A program made the position numbers and the translations under genes. Below, piece by piece: positions 37,654 through 50,087 of a stretch of 64,000 nt of DNA. The stretch is from Bactrocera neohumeralis (Eukaryota > Arthropoda > Insecta > Diptera > Tephritidae): assembly GCF_024586455.1 (NCBI RefSeq), contig NC_065923.1, positions 5,087,501 to 5,151,500 on the forward strand, written 5' to 3'. Numbering within the stretch: position 1 is the first letter of the stretch; every line of letters starts with the position of its first letter. The notes under the pieces are model-generated. The model was not told where the DNA came from. It made no database searches and was given only the letters and a program-made list of their open reading frames with translations.

Positions 37654-38096
37654 TGGCGTAGACACCGCTTACGCGATAATAGCCGAGTTAACAACAGCGC
37701 GCCAGTCGTATCTTCTTTCACAATGTGCCGCTAATTGAAAATACCAAGCGAAGCCAGGTCATTCTCCAACTGGTCTTTCCAATACTTTCAGAGCTGGAGT
37801 GTTTTCGTCCATACGTACGACATGACCTAGCCGGCGCAACCGCAGTCTCTTAATTCGCTAAACCATGTCAATGTCGTCATATACATACATATGTACATAT
37901 GTATATCATACAGCTCATCGTTCCTTCAAATGAGATATTCGCGTGGCCAACGCGCAAAGGACTATAAATCTTTCGCAGAACCTTTCTCGCGAAAACTCGT
38001 AACGTCGACTCATCAAATGTTGTTATCGTCCACGCCTCTGCAGGACGGGAATAATGAGTAACTTATAGAGTTTGGTTTTTGTTCGTCGACAGAGGA
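37654..38096 (-). mobile_element. Non-LTR retrotransposon fragment (3' part)
   Basis: Closely resembles part of the element at 45.1-45.45 kb: both contain GGCGTAGACACCGCTTA, ATAGCCGAGTT, ACAGCGCGCCAGTCGT, CTGGTCTTTCCAA, GCTGGAGTGTTTTC and GACGACATGA/ACGACATGA. Read on the minus strand it corresponds to the C-terminal region after the reverse transcriptase, with the RLRRxGHVVRMDENTPA-like motif (here RLRR-L-GHVVRTDENTPAL in broken frame). A TACATATGTACATATG microsatellite interrupts it near 37,885. It carries stop codons and frameshifts, so it is inactive. Confidence 0.7.
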
Positions 38097-38896
38097 CGAA
38101 TCTAAACCACAATAATAAAAACAACGTTATTATTATAAGAAGAAAATCATGAACAATTGTAATAGGGCTGTGTGTCAGTGGGTGTGAAATTGACAGCCAT
38201 TGACATATTAAAGTGAATGTGCCGAAAAAGTAAAAAAGGATAAGCTCTTTTAATTTGAGTTAATGAAACTAGTCTACATATGTAGTTTATCGAGGTATGG
38301 CTAAGATATATAAGACTAATAAAACTTTAATACATGACATGTATCATCACGCTTATCTTCCTAATAATGAAAATTTTGAAAATCCTTAGATGTTTTCATT
38401 CTGTATGAAGGCTTTTGGATTCCTTTGATTTAACATATTACATTGTCCAGTTAATTAATACCAATCACAACGACCCTAATATTCATAACAAGTGCTTATA
38501 TGTATATCGTGCTGTGTTAATAAGTGTTTTATATTTTGTATATATGTATTTAAATAAAGTATATAGATAAAATACATAGGTGTGAAAACTTATTAACTGT
38601 AAGTACAACAACGTTAAAGTCCAACTTATAACACAAGTTGGTCCTGTTTTAATACATTTGAGTATGGTTTAAATATAATTCATTGACCCATAGTTAAAAA
38701 TAAAATTAGATCCTTTTTAATATTGGAAATTGTAGATATACAAGTTTTTTTTTAATGTACCCCACTAACTTTAAAATGCATTTCACTTTCAACTGTAACT
38801 ATGGGTGTATATTTTAATAATTCACAACTGATTAAATTAATCGAATATTAATATTAGTTTCGTAATCATGAACACCTTTATAATATATCCGCATTT
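38097..38896. other. Intergenic stretch
   Basis: No gene or repeat recognised. The right end is the 3' UTR of the leftward two-TM protein gene. AT-rich throughout. Confidence 0.4.
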
Positions 38897-40156
38897 TTAA
38901 TAATGATTGCTACCGCGATCTGAGTATTTTCCACTAACTTTGCTTATCGAATAATGGTCTGAATAACCGTCATATTTGTTCCCTTTGTAAGAAATCTCTT
39001 TGGTAGGTATATAACCGATGTTATTTTGCCAATGTCTTGTCCAGTAAAGATTTTCATTACGCACTTGAGAAGGTGTTTTGGCGTCTCTGCAAACATGCAC
39101 GCAATATATCATGCACCCAATGAGAGTGAGGAATCCAAAAATTAAAAATATAATCCCAAGTATCCTACAAAAAGAAATTGAGGTATAATAAAGAAAATGA
39201 AAAATTAATGAAACTATCAAATGCATACCACACATATAAAGGATCATAAAATTGCACAACAATCACAAAACCCAAGGTTACGAGAATCAAGCCCAGATTC
39301 AAAAGCAACATAAGACAGCAAACTCCTTTTATATTAGGGCAAAAAGGGTTTGGCGCTGACATCGCATCTATTTTTACGCCTCTTTTCGTTGTTGAATGAA
39401 CACTTGGTCCCGTCTTTGCCGTGCTTGCCATCGAGTAAACACTATGTGATGCCGCACGAGATTGTGGTCGATGACTATACCGACTGTTGATGGAATAAAA
39501 AGGAAACAAATAAGCACAGAAACAAAAAATTATAAGATTCCTATTGGTATATTTCTAAAGTAATTATTCATAAATAAAGTTCATTTGTACGCAGATTATT
39601 TTGTCTAGGAGCAACAAAGCTTTATTAGTTTTATAAATTACTCTATTTACTATTTTATATTCACCTTATTTCTGAAGGTTCTTTATAAGCAGCACTAGTC
39701 ACATAAATTTCACTGCTTACATCACCCCCTTGGTCATAAGTAAGAGTAGAAAATGCGCGGGCTTGCGGTGATCCATTTGACCATTTTTGATTATAAATTG
39801 CACTACTCTCTTCTGGTGGACTTTGCTGGTTTTGATATAAATTTGTTTTGCGCGCAGAACTGTATGGATATTCTTGTGTAACTGTATATCCCGCCGCTGA
39901 TGCTGCATTATGTGATTCTTCACCATCAGTAGAGTAAGCGCGATTAGAATGCGTATATGCAGGGTATCGCACGGGTTGACTGTGTGTTGCAACATAATGG
40001 CCACCTTTAATTCTAAAGGAGTACAGATAATTTAATCGATTTAACTTTTTATGTATCAGGAGATATACAAATTACCTATGGTATATTAATGAAAATTCAA
40101 TTGGAAAAACTAAAAATTATATGTCGCACTTACTTCTCAACTCGTCTCTCGTGCAT
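38897..40156 (-). CDS. Two-TM protein with long Ser/Tyr-rich N-terminal tail, family not recognised
   Basis: Four exons (40,134-40,156; 39,665-40,012; 39,229-39,483; 38,897-39,164) join in phase to 894 bases, or 297 residues. The first ~175 residues are polar and low in hydrophobics (repeated Ser/Tyr/Gln, e.g. YSSARKTNLYQNQQSPPEES). After a Cys-containing APNPFCPNIKGVCC come two hydrophobic segments, LMLLLNLGLILVTLGFVIVV (about 180-200) and ILGIIFLIFGFLTLIGCMIY (about 210-230). A charged C-terminal tail of about 65 residues follows, with QVRNENLYWTRHWQNN. There is no signal peptide. With both termini cytoplasmic it would be a hairpin membrane protein. Clear splicing and complexity argue for a real, probably insect-conserved gene. 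I do not recognise the family and assign no function. Confidence 0.8.
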
Positions 40157-41763
40157 TATGTCTGTGTATATTTCCTTATTTTAGTTGTGCCGCATGAATG
40201 TAGCAAGGACCTGGAAGGACATTTTTTATTCATACGTGTGTTAGTAAAAGTTTATAGTCAGATTTACTATATAATTAGCAATCAATCTTAAAGAAGTAAT
40301 CAAGGAAGCAGGTGTTAAACCTGCAAATAACTTCAAAAACTAAACATACATATGTACATGTGTGAAACTAAAAATATATTCGTAGATGACATATTCATAC
40401 GTGGGTATGAAAATCGCAAGAAACAATGCATGAGGAAGCAGTCATACATAATTTTATACGTTTATCTGTATGTATGTATTTTAATAACGACAGAGGAATT
40501 TGCAAGTGGATTTTACCTTTTGAAATGAATTTTAATTTTTAATAATTTAAATCGTATATACATATGTATGTATATTAAAAAAATAGTAACAGGATACAAA
40601 TAGAGTATTATATGCAATATAAATGTAAGCAAAGCAAATGCATTGTCTGCCCACTTATCTATATGTATATACCCCATACATACATATATACATACATAAG
40701 TATGAAAATACGCATAAAATAGCTGTTTAACATGTGTTCATACATGCATATGAATAACTATATGAGTTATACACTTCCAAACTGACAAAGGTTCAGTGAA
40801 AACTTTATGCCAAATTAATCAATCTAAAATGTTTTAAATATAGGCGGAAAATAAATCTTTCGCACATACGCCCCCACCTACGTGTTTTTGCATGTTTGCA
40901 TGTAGTATATACAAAATATATGAATAGTTCCTTTTTATATGGTATACTTACGTAATAATTTTAAAATAGCACCAACAAACACTTGTAAACTAAAGTAAAC
41001 ACTCACAGATTTCAACTCGCCATCAAGGTTAAATATTGAAATCTCGGTTTGAACACCTTACACCTAGAATTTCAGTCGATTTTAAACTTATTTATTTATG
41101 TTTTATATATTTTAAAACACTCCTAAAAGTAGCAGAAAATATTTTCGCAAATCTTATGTCTACTTTGTTCGCTGTATATGTATCAACAAACTAACTATTC
41201 TCCATTTTCTTATTTCTATAACCGAAAGCTTTTTATTATTGCCAGGTTATAAGAACCTACGCGTTCAGCGTCAACTCTAATATCATCAAGCAGAAAGACG
41301 GCGCTTTTAGCTTTAAACATAAAATGCATTTGGAAACCAGTTTTGTACGCCAAACTTAATAATCCCAAGCTCTAAGCCTTAACTTATTATTGCTAAAAGT
41401 AACCGGTTATTTGTTGCGCTTTGTTTAACTTTATCATAAGAAACCTAAATTAATCGCTATGAAAAATCTTTATTTTACATTTATATCTCTTACAGTCTTT
41501 GAAACGTAATTTTACTAATATAAGTTTAAGAACTAAAATGTTTTGATTGTTATGTGGAATAAGCCCTTCGTAGTAAAACTCCAATAATGCCAATAATATG
41601 ACACCTCTTCGATTCACTTCAGAATTGGATTTGCTATTTAGTTGCTAAAAACAAAAAAAAACATTGATATAACTCAATTACCTTTAATGTGGAAAATATT
41701 ACCTGCACCTAAAATGGGAGTCTTAATATTCCATATTTTTAATAACATTTCATAGGAATTTTT
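40157..41763. other. Intergenic stretch
   Basis: The left part should be the promoter and 5' UTR of the leftward two-TM gene and the right part the 3' flank of the RING gene. Repeated TACATATGTA/ATGTATAT microsatellites occur at 40,345, 40,560 and 40,665-40,705. No coding exon was seen. Confidence 0.4.
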
Positions 41764-44239
41764 TTAAAATATATTTAATGAAAATGATTTATTTAGCGCT
41801 GTGTCTGATACATTATGACTACCTATACGGGGATGTGTATTAGTGTTTGCTCGCTTAACTCCGGTAAAGGTATTAAGATTGAACATACCATTGGTAGACA
41901 TATCTCCTTCTGTTGCTTGAAAATATTTACTGAAATTCAAAAAGAAATAAAAGTGGAATAAAATAAGATTTATCTTTAATGTTTACTTGCAACAAAAAAT
42001 ATATGAAAAGTAATTCAGAATTTACATATTGCAATTATTTTCATTATTTTTGAAACTACTATCTTGAAACGTGTTCTCATACACAAAAGATTTAAGCAGC
42101 AAACGTGACCTCGATTGCAATGGTGTGAACGTGTGTGTGTTCAAAAAACAACGGAAATTTAAAAATTAAAAATATGTGGGGTTGGAGAGTCCGATCATCA
42201 ATTTTTTTATTATGGTGATATAAATACCCCTAAAATACAATACAATTTTAGCTGTATTCGTTGCTTACTTTGTTTTGCTAAAAGAAATGGATCAAAGAAT
42301 TTGTTCGTGAACCAAAACCAATATTCCAGGCTCCACATTCACCCGACAAGGCTCAGTGTGCCTTTTTCCTGTATTCAAACTGTATTCAAAAATAAAAAGA
42401 ACCTTGAAGGGCCGTCGTGTTACGAGCAAAGATGACATTGAAAGCGCACCGCTGAAGCATTAAAGGCTATCACAAAAATCGAGTTTAAGAAGCGCTGGCA
42501 TAAGTGCATAAAATCGAATAGGGACTAATTATGCTCAACCGATCTTGATGAAATTTTACACAGGTCTTGTATTTTTTTTATCAAAATGTGCGCGCAAAAA
42601 CACACACTTTTTTTGTTTTTCTTTCGTCCAATACCTAGTTTATGGTCTTAATTAAAACACGTATTTTATTCTTTTTACTTTTAATAATCCTGTAAGAAGC
42701 TCTGCTGTCAACTCGGAAGCACTTTTTTCGAGAAACTGCCGGCGATGACATCGTAGCCGAGTTTTGAATATTTTTCATTGAAAATTGCACAAAATCTTTG
42801 TAAAATAGAAAAAAGTTTGATACAATATTTCATTTTTTATGTGAAAAAAAATATTGAAAGTAGAAATTTTTTGCTCTAGGAAGCCCATGGAACCACTTTA
42901 ATGGGACAAATAATCCGTTAATTTTTGAACACACCTCGTACACTGTCTGACACAACAAATCGTCAAAATAATATAAATCCGTTTTACTTTGATAAAAGCG
43001 AATTTGCTTTCTAAGGTGAAATCATTATATAAATAACAGTGTTGGATACATATGTATATGTATACGTGATATGCAACGATAAAGTATACTTGAAATCATA
43101 AGGTGATGAAAATTTTTCCTGTCCGTTTGACTTGAAATTAAATCCACACATAAATTAACAAATGGAACAAACACATTGAAGTTTTCGTGCATATAATCAA
43201 ATTACTTTTTGAATTAAATTCTTTTTCTAATCCCAAAAATCTTAATCAAAAATTATTTTACTACCACAAACCGGATTAAAACAAAAATTAATTAAAGAAA
43301 TCGCATTAAAAAATTGTTTTTAATTTTAAACCGTAAATACCGAAAAAATAATACCAAACTTACAATTAAAAATTAATAAATAATTAATAAAAAGATAAAT
43401 TGTTTTAAAATTTACATTTTTTCACGTTTGCGTACTTCGAGTTCCACCATTTTGATTATCCATTTTTTTTTATTAAAAAATTCACCACTCTGATTATTAC
43501 AAACTCCTTACTTACTAACTTACTTTAATTGTTTATATTATATGTTACAAACCTGTTAGGCTGCAATTCAAATTTCTTTATTTTAAGTACCTCCCTTTCC
43601 AATTGTTTACGCTCATATCGCAGCTGCTCGTATTTTTCGTATTTCTGCTTTGAACTAATCTCCAAAGCATTACACTTTCTTTTAACTCTTTCCATTTCAG
43701 TTCGCTGAAAATTAAATAAATAAATATAAATGTATTTTGGTATGAGTACTATCATAAAAAACATTTCATTAAAGCTCAACATTATTATGATAAAAAAAAT
43801 AACAAATAATAAATTAAGAATTTACATTAAATAGAGGATTAGTAATTATTCGGTGACATACTTTACGAAACATTCCTTTTTTAAAACTTTCTCGCTGTTT
43901 TGCCTGAAAACTCAAGATGCGTTCATTTGGTTCACGCCATGGTTCAGGATTTAAAAGCTCCTTTGCATGTGCTGGCATAACGTTGCATAATACTCGATAA
44001 CGCTGTGTTTTATTACAAATTGGACAATTTACTTCACTGGACACATTTATATTATTAATAGCGAGCGTTGTTGCACATTTTTCGCATATCATATGATTAC
44101 AAGAGAGCAAGAATATTCTCCTTCGCTTTCGTATATATAATTCTAAGCAACGGTTGCAGTGTATCCAATATAAACCCACATCTTTTGGCAATTTTAAATT
44201 TGAATTTGTATTAAGATCCTCGAACGATTCTCTTTCCAT
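41764..44239 (-). CDS. Zip3/RNF212-like meiotic RING protein (narya/nenya/vilya family)
   Basis: Three exons join in phase to 732 bases, or 243 residues: 43,826-44,239; 43,553-43,704; 41,764-41,929. An N-terminal C3HC4 RING spans about residues 28-75: IHCNRC, then SCNHMICEKC, then NCPICNK. A coiled coil follows at about 139-185 (RTEMERVKRKCNALEISSKQ onward). A Ser/Thr-rich tail ends KSFSLNIF. This is the architecture of Zip3-type SUMO/ubiquitin ligases. In flies, Vilya, Narya and Nenya act at meiotic recombination sites for break formation and crossover. The tail exon is 1.6 kb away across an intron that holds a decayed mariner; it has a good acceptor (TTGAATTTCAG) and matching phase, and without it the frame would read through a donor into FVTYNINN-stop. 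Which of the three fly paralogs it matches cannot be decided. Confidence 0.85.
42130..42938 (+). mobile_element. Decayed, internally deleted mariner in the RING-gene intron
   Basis: The ends are inverted: GTGTGTGTTCAAAAAACAACGG at the left (from about 42,130) and, on the other strand, GAGGTGTGTTCAAAAATTAA at the right, followed by TA at 42,939-42,940. Inside, plus-strand reading recovers mariner C-terminal motifs in broken frame: EFVREPKPIFQAPHSPD, FFLYSN, and RWHKCIKSNRD (written here as GCGCTGGCATAAGTGCAT). The N-terminal half is gone. It is distinct from the 11.7-kb mariner, since its terminal repeats differ. Confidence 0.7.
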
Positions 44240-45050
44240 AGTTTTTATTTCAGTAATTCAAATTTAAAGATGTAACTGGTTCTATAACTGTTTGTATAAA
44301 TTATGTCCGTTAACGAATGTTAAGCTCAGTTTTCACAAGATAAACATCACAGTTGATCTGTGCATTTTTACTCTAATGCCTGATTCACATACAACTTTGG
44401 ATTCGCTTTGCTTCAGACTTTCGCTTTGGCAGCAAAGTTCGATATATTCTTTTGTATGATTATTTGGCGAGCAAAATATTGGACAACTCTCATCTTTTTA
44501 CGCATTGCTAAGCAACAGAGACTTTTTTCTGGTATATCCTTGACTTTCTTCGCTTCGTTGTTAAAGTATGAATTCGGTTATAATGCTTTACAATAGAATT
44601 TGGCTTCAATTTGCTGCAGACTTTTAATTTTATTGATAAAAAAAAAGTTTTTGAGAACGTACTCAAAAAAGGACGTTATTATAATAAAGTTTTCGTTGCT
44701 ATGGAAAGCAAACAGAAGCAAAATGTTGTACAATAATCATCTTCCGAGATATTAACCAAATTTAAACATTTCTTTTATATGAAATATTAACTGAATTTAT
44801 ATATTTATATATATTATTTATTGTTTATAAATATTTATTTATATATTTATGTATATTATTTATTGTGTATAAAAAGTTATAATTTTGGTAAATGTATAGT
44901 TTTTTTTGTAATCGACTTATTTTGACGCGAAGATAACAAATCGGTAAATGGAAAGTCGTTTTTTCATTAATGATTTTTTTTTTTGAATTTTTTTAAGTTA
45001 ACTTTTTGATGCGAGTTCGAAGGTCACCAGAGTAGATCAGGGTTATTTTT
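44240..45050. other. Intergenic stretch, promoter side of the RING gene
   Basis: AT-rich DNA with a TATATTTATATATTATTTATTG repeat pair at 44,795-44,870. No coding exon, RNA gene or named element was supported. It lies between the RING-gene start and the retrotransposon fragment. Confidence 0.4.
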
Positions 45051-46430
45051 TTTAAAGCACGGCCAAAGACTGCCATTGCATGAATCAGTTTTTTGTTTCC
45101 TAAAAAAGACACTGTAAATACGGATTTCTCCTTCTTTATTGGCGTAGACACCGCTTATGCGGTTATAGCCGAGTTTATAACAGCGCGCCAGTCGTTCTTC
45201 CTTTTCGCTGTTTGGCGCCAGTAGGAGATTCCAAGTGTAGCCAGGTCCTTCTCCACCTGGTCTTTCCAACGGCGGCCTTCCTCTTCCTCTGCTTCCCCCG
45301 GCGGGTACTGCGTCGAATACTTTCATAGCTGGAGTGTTTTCATCCATTCGGACGACATGATCTAGCCAGCGTAGCCGCTGTCTCTTAATTCGCTGAATTA
45401 TGTCAATGTTGTCGTATATCTTTTATAGCTCATCGTTTCAGTGACTATGGCATTCGCCGTTGAAGAAGTGTTAGAGCTAGTTGCAAGATAGACGATCTAA
45501 GTTATGACTGTCAACATAGACGTAAGAGCCTAGTCGCGAATGCAACGACTGTTTGTTTGATGACAAGAGATATTTCGTCTGGCCTTCGTTCACTACCAAA
45601 TCCATTTGCTTATTTATATTGAAGAAGTCGCACGATAGAGAGTCCCCTTCACATTCGATAGAACCTTATATGCGATGTTGAGGAGGCTTATCCCACAGTA
45701 GTTGGCGCTGATTGTGGGGTCTCCCTTTTTGTGAATTGGGTAGAGCACCCTTAAATTCTAATCTTCGGGCATACTTTCGTCCGACCGTATTCTACAAAGA
45801 AGCTGATGCATGCTCCTTATCAGTTCTTCGCCAACGTATTTAAATAGCACGCCACATTGTTGTTCTTCAGACGGGAAATTGCTATTCTGGAGGTTCTCTT
45901 GAGGCTTAGATGCGCTTTGGGGCTAGACGTTCATCCAGAGGGGTGAATACCAGGATTCGGCGACGGAGTCTCTCGCCCACCACGAATCGTACACCGAATT
46001 TGCTCCTTTATATGAACACTGTAGTAAATGCCTACTCGCCTAAGTCATTGTCCCGTCCATCGCACTTCTTGGACATCGGTGATGTCAGCCTTAACTCTTA
46101 CGAGGACATCAACCAGCTGGGTGGCGGCACATTTCAATTAATGGACTGGACATTCCAGGTGCACACTCTTAATCGTAATCCTTCATATGTTTGCAGTGGT
46201 CGTCTCTCATCCGTGGCTGTTGTGGCCTTTTTGTTGGGGGTGTTTTTTTACGTGGTGGTCCCAAGCACAGCGCATAACTCTGATTCGCCTTCTCACTTTA
46301 GTTCGCCTCCAAACGGATGTTTTTTGGCTACCCAGTGATACTTGGTCTAAGACGAGAAGTCGTTTCAGGCTAATTCTAAGAGAATGGGAACTTTCCTCAC
46401 ATGCGTGAACTTCTACACATGGCTCCATCC
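45051..46430 (-). mobile_element. Degenerate non-LTR retrotransposon (endonuclease and RT pieces)
   Basis: Read on the minus strand, three blocks appear in the right order. (1) An APE-type endonuclease start near 46,050-46,180: LRVCTWNVQSIN, then a stop and frameshift, then VKADITDVQEVRWTGQ. (2) A reverse transcriptase block near 45,600-45,740: VLYPIHKKGDP, ANYCGISLLNIAYKVLSN. (3) A C-terminal block near 45,020-45,410 with QRLRWLDHVVRMDENTPAMK and RGRGRPP. The real element would be over 3 kb; here much of the endonuclease-RT middle is deleted. Multiple stops make it inactive. The plus-strand open stretch at 45,910-46,338 is the antisense of the endonuclease block, not a gene. The 37.65-38.10-kb fragment is from the same family. 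Confidence 0.8.
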
Positions 46431-46646
46431 TGCATATTTTTCTATATATCGGTAAAATTAAGACGATTAAAAAATTAATTTTCACGGCTTCCTTCGCCCC
46501 TAAACTGTGCATAAATTTATAAATTTATTTTGAATATGTTGATATTAAATTCCATTTTAATGTTACATACGTAATATTACGGTCTGCCAAAAAATAATGA
46601 ATCACCTTAATATGTTATGTTATTATAGTTACCGATTATTAATTTT

Positions 46647-46654
46647 TATCGATA
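46647..46654. promoter_or_regulatory. DRE (TATCGATA) upstream of Claspin
   Basis: Perfect octamer 118 bp before the Claspin start at 46,772, in TTTTTATCGATAAAG. DREF sites are a known feature of fly replication-gene promoters, which fits this gene. Inferred from sequence. Confidence 0.6.
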
Positions 46655-46771
46655 AAGTATTATGTGAAATAAGGCGGGAAATTTGCTGAGTGTGAGGAAA
46701 ATATTAGTAAACATATCAATGTGTTTGAGCAATCGAAATAGGAAAATTAGGCAATAAAACAAGGATTATAA

Positions 46772-49700
46772 ATGGAATATCGCAATAAAATGGAGAAAAC
46801 TCTGGTTGACGAAAGCAGTGATGATAACATTGCATACTCAAGTAATTTTAAGGTAATACATCCATATAAAAGATAATAAAAATATATAATTTAATAAAAA
46901 ATCTAACTAGAACAAAAACACACATTTTGTAGAAAATACTGTGAATTGAAGGGTTTTACGTTATAATTTCATATAATGGCAAGTTTATAAAAAAAACAAA
47001 TGTAATTATTTCTCACAATTTGTAGGAGATAGAAGATGATGACACCAACAATATAAATAATGAGGACCAAAATAATATTTTTGAAATTGATGAAGGAACG
47101 CACAAAGTGGGGGAAGAAAGTATTCCTCATGTTTCGGAACAGGTGGAAAAGGTAAAATATTAAAATTAAGAAGGATGTATGTATATATTTCCCTCTTTAT
47201 TGATATATAATTTTATTTTATAGCTATCGATACCAACTGATAAGCAAGCCATCCAAAGCCAACAACAGCGTTTACAAAGAGAAGCTCAGTTTAGGTAAGA
47301 GCACAGAGATTTTATCTACCGTATTTTTTACATTTAATTGTATAGCATTCCGTACCATAAGCCAAAAAAATATACGTTGAAGGAATTTCTTAGTCGGCGT
47401 ACTATTATTAAACCTTGTGAATCCGCCAAAGAGAACGGTTTTTCGGAAGCTTTGGGAAGATCAAAAAATTTGAAAATGTCCAAAGAAGAATTAGAAATTT
47501 ATTCGTAAGTCATGTATATTAGAAAAAAAAAAATAGTTTTATTTTTAATCTCTTTTCTATGTATATAGGAAATTAATGGAAGACAGAGCCAAAGAAGCAT
47601 CTGAATTTTTCAAAGATGATAACACCGATGATTCAAAACAAAAGGGCGGCAATTGTGAGGAAAAGGTTTCTAATAGTGAACATGAAACCAGGAATAAAGC
47701 CAATACCCTTCCTCAAAAACTCAACAAATCAAATGAAAATGAAAAATGTCGAGGTGAAAATGTGTCGAATATTGTAATTACGGAAATTGTAGAGCTTCCA
47801 AAATTGAATCTGAATGATATAGCTAAGGACTTAAATTTAAAAAATATCATAAATCAAACTTTGATGCCCAAAGAAAGGACAGAATTTCCATTAGAATCAA
47901 ATTTAAAAGTTCCTCAGCTATTAGAGGCGAGTCCTACATTAAACGGAAAACAGGACATCACATTCGATTTGATATCGACTGAAAATGATACCCCTAAAAC
48001 AATTAGCAGGGCTAATAGTTTGCTGGAAAGACTTATGAAGACGAACACTTGCCATAAACCTAAAACTAATGACACTATTGGGTGAGTGGTGCAAAAGTGC
48101 ATTTAATATCTTTCATCATCTAAGAATAAAAAAATATCTTTGTAGAATTAAAAGAATGAAATGTAAAACAAATACTCTAATTGATGAAGCTGAACCTTAT
48201 TCGAATAAAAAACCTGGAGAATCGTTTTTAAAATTGAAAGACAACCTGAAGTCCATCATCTTGGAAAAGCGTAGAGAAGAATTGAAGAAAAAACAAATGG
48301 AGGAAAATAATACGAAGAATGCTATTGATAATCCTAAATATTTTGAAGATTCTATGGAGTACGAGGATAAGCTATCGGTAAGAAGGTGTTTGCAAAGTAT
48401 GTATGTATAAATGCTATATCGATTCGTAATATTCATTCTAGCGCGATAGCTCTGACAACTCTGAATCCGAGACCGACGGAGAATCTGTACAAGAAGAGCA
48501 TTCTGAAGTTGATGATGAAGACGTTGCGATTGATAAAATCCAAACACCTCTCTGGGATTCTAAACCGTCAGACGTTGGCAGTATGCGAATAGAACTTGAC
48601 TCTGACGATTCCAATGGATGCCAACATTTTAATCCATCAGTAATTAGTCAAGTACCCGCAACACAAATATGTAATCCAGATGAGGAAGCAGATCAATTAA
48701 TAAATTTATGTTCTGGCACTTTTGAAACGCAACCGACTAATACACCAAAAGAAATCATCGACAATGAAATTCTATCATCAAGTGAGGAAAATTCTCCACG
48801 TTCAAGTGGTAAAAATATACGAACTAAAAAGTTTACAAAGAAAATAAAGAAATCCAAAATGAAATTGGGTTTCTCTGATGATGAGGCTGATGAGTCCGAC
48901 GACCCTGACACAAATGAGGTCACAAGCGAAAAAAATGTATCCATTAATGACGAGCCTGCTACTTATATTGATTATGACTCAGAAGAAAATGAAATAACTG
49001 TGGAATTGACCAAGCAAGACTGCTTAAAGAAAGCAGAAACCTTTTTCGAAAGGGAGGCAGAACTATCTGAATCCGATTGGGGTAGCGCAGATGAAGACGA
49101 AAAGAATTTGGATCAATACGAGAATGAAGTAGGTGACGAAGATGTGTTCGACAAAGAGGAAATAAGAGATGAACTAGGGAAAATACATGCGTGAGTATTG
49201 AATTTCTGGTATTAATGTATTGACGAACGTAATTTGTCGAGTTGTATTTATTATAATTTTGGTGACAAATGTCTAGGCGTAAAATGTTAGACGAGGATTT
49301 GCGGCAAGTACATAAATTGCAGGAAATTCTATTTGAAGATGAAGACGAAGCTGCACAACGACAGCGTAAATTTCGGTGGAAAAATTTAGACAATTCTTTC
49401 AACCTTGAAATTAGTCAAAATAATGTCACAGAAACAAAACCGGAAGAAGAAGGTAGTGATGATGAAAACGAGCATTTATGGAGAAAAATTCGTTTTGAAC
49501 GCGAACAGGCGATTAAGGATCATTTTTTAAATGAAGTATGTTGTTCATAAGTTTGGTGTAGGTATTACTAAGAAAAACTTTATTTTTAGAATATCTTAGA
49601 AGCGAGCACATCGGATGTTACTTCCAAAATAAATGACATTAGAAATGTTACAAGGATAAATGTGTCGAAATCTATCGTCGATGGGTCTGATGAAAAAGAG

Positions 49701-50087
49701 AAGTCTCCATTTTTGATATCGAAAGAACTTATCAAAACTGAAAGCGCCAAAGCTCGAAGCTCATTTCTGCTAAGGAATAAAAAGGTTTTATCGAAAACAA
49801 TATGTTCGGTTAAAAGCAGTAGCAACGATATAAATACGTCACCAGACAAAATAGGAGTTAAAACGACAAATTCTAACAAATTTGTTTTTACTACATTAAC
49901 CTTCGAAGAACATGAGGTATAATATCACATAACCTTAATCATATAATATCTAACGATTATCTCATATTTATGTTAGACTTTAAAAAGGAAGGCCGATGAT
50001 ACGAATGGAGGTATCGATACCAAAATTATTAAGAAGGCTAAAACCGAAACAAAAAAGGGAGAATTTTTAATAGATAAATTATTGTAA
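46772..50087 (+). CDS. Claspin: Claspin, replication checkpoint mediator
   Basis: Ten exons (46,772-46,852; 47,026-47,151; 47,224-47,294; 47,346-47,504; 47,569-48,081; 48,146-48,377; 48,442-49,190; 49,277-49,535; 49,590-49,916; 49,977-50,087) total 2,628 bases, or 875 residues. Claspin sits at replication forks and bridges ATR to Chk1. The best family signature is near residue 85, SIPYHKPKKYTLKEFLSRR, followed by KLMEDRAKEASEFF. The middle is highly acidic (Asp/Glu/Ser clusters such as SDDEADESDDPDTNE). A basic-acidic Claspin region follows, EAETFFEREAELSESDWGSADEDE-like (48,990-49,120), then RKMLDEDLRQVHKLQEILFE. It ends GEFLIDKLL. It is clearly shorter than human claspin (1,339), mostly in linkers. 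I did not find an unambiguous Chk1-docking phosphomotif. Two TATCGATA octamers fall by chance inside the coding exons. Confidence 0.9.

Noticed and set aside
45910..46338. 142-codon plus-strand open frame
   Set aside because: It is the antisense of the non-LTR endonuclease block; the minus strand gives recognisable CTWNVQSIN and QEVRWTGQ motifs.
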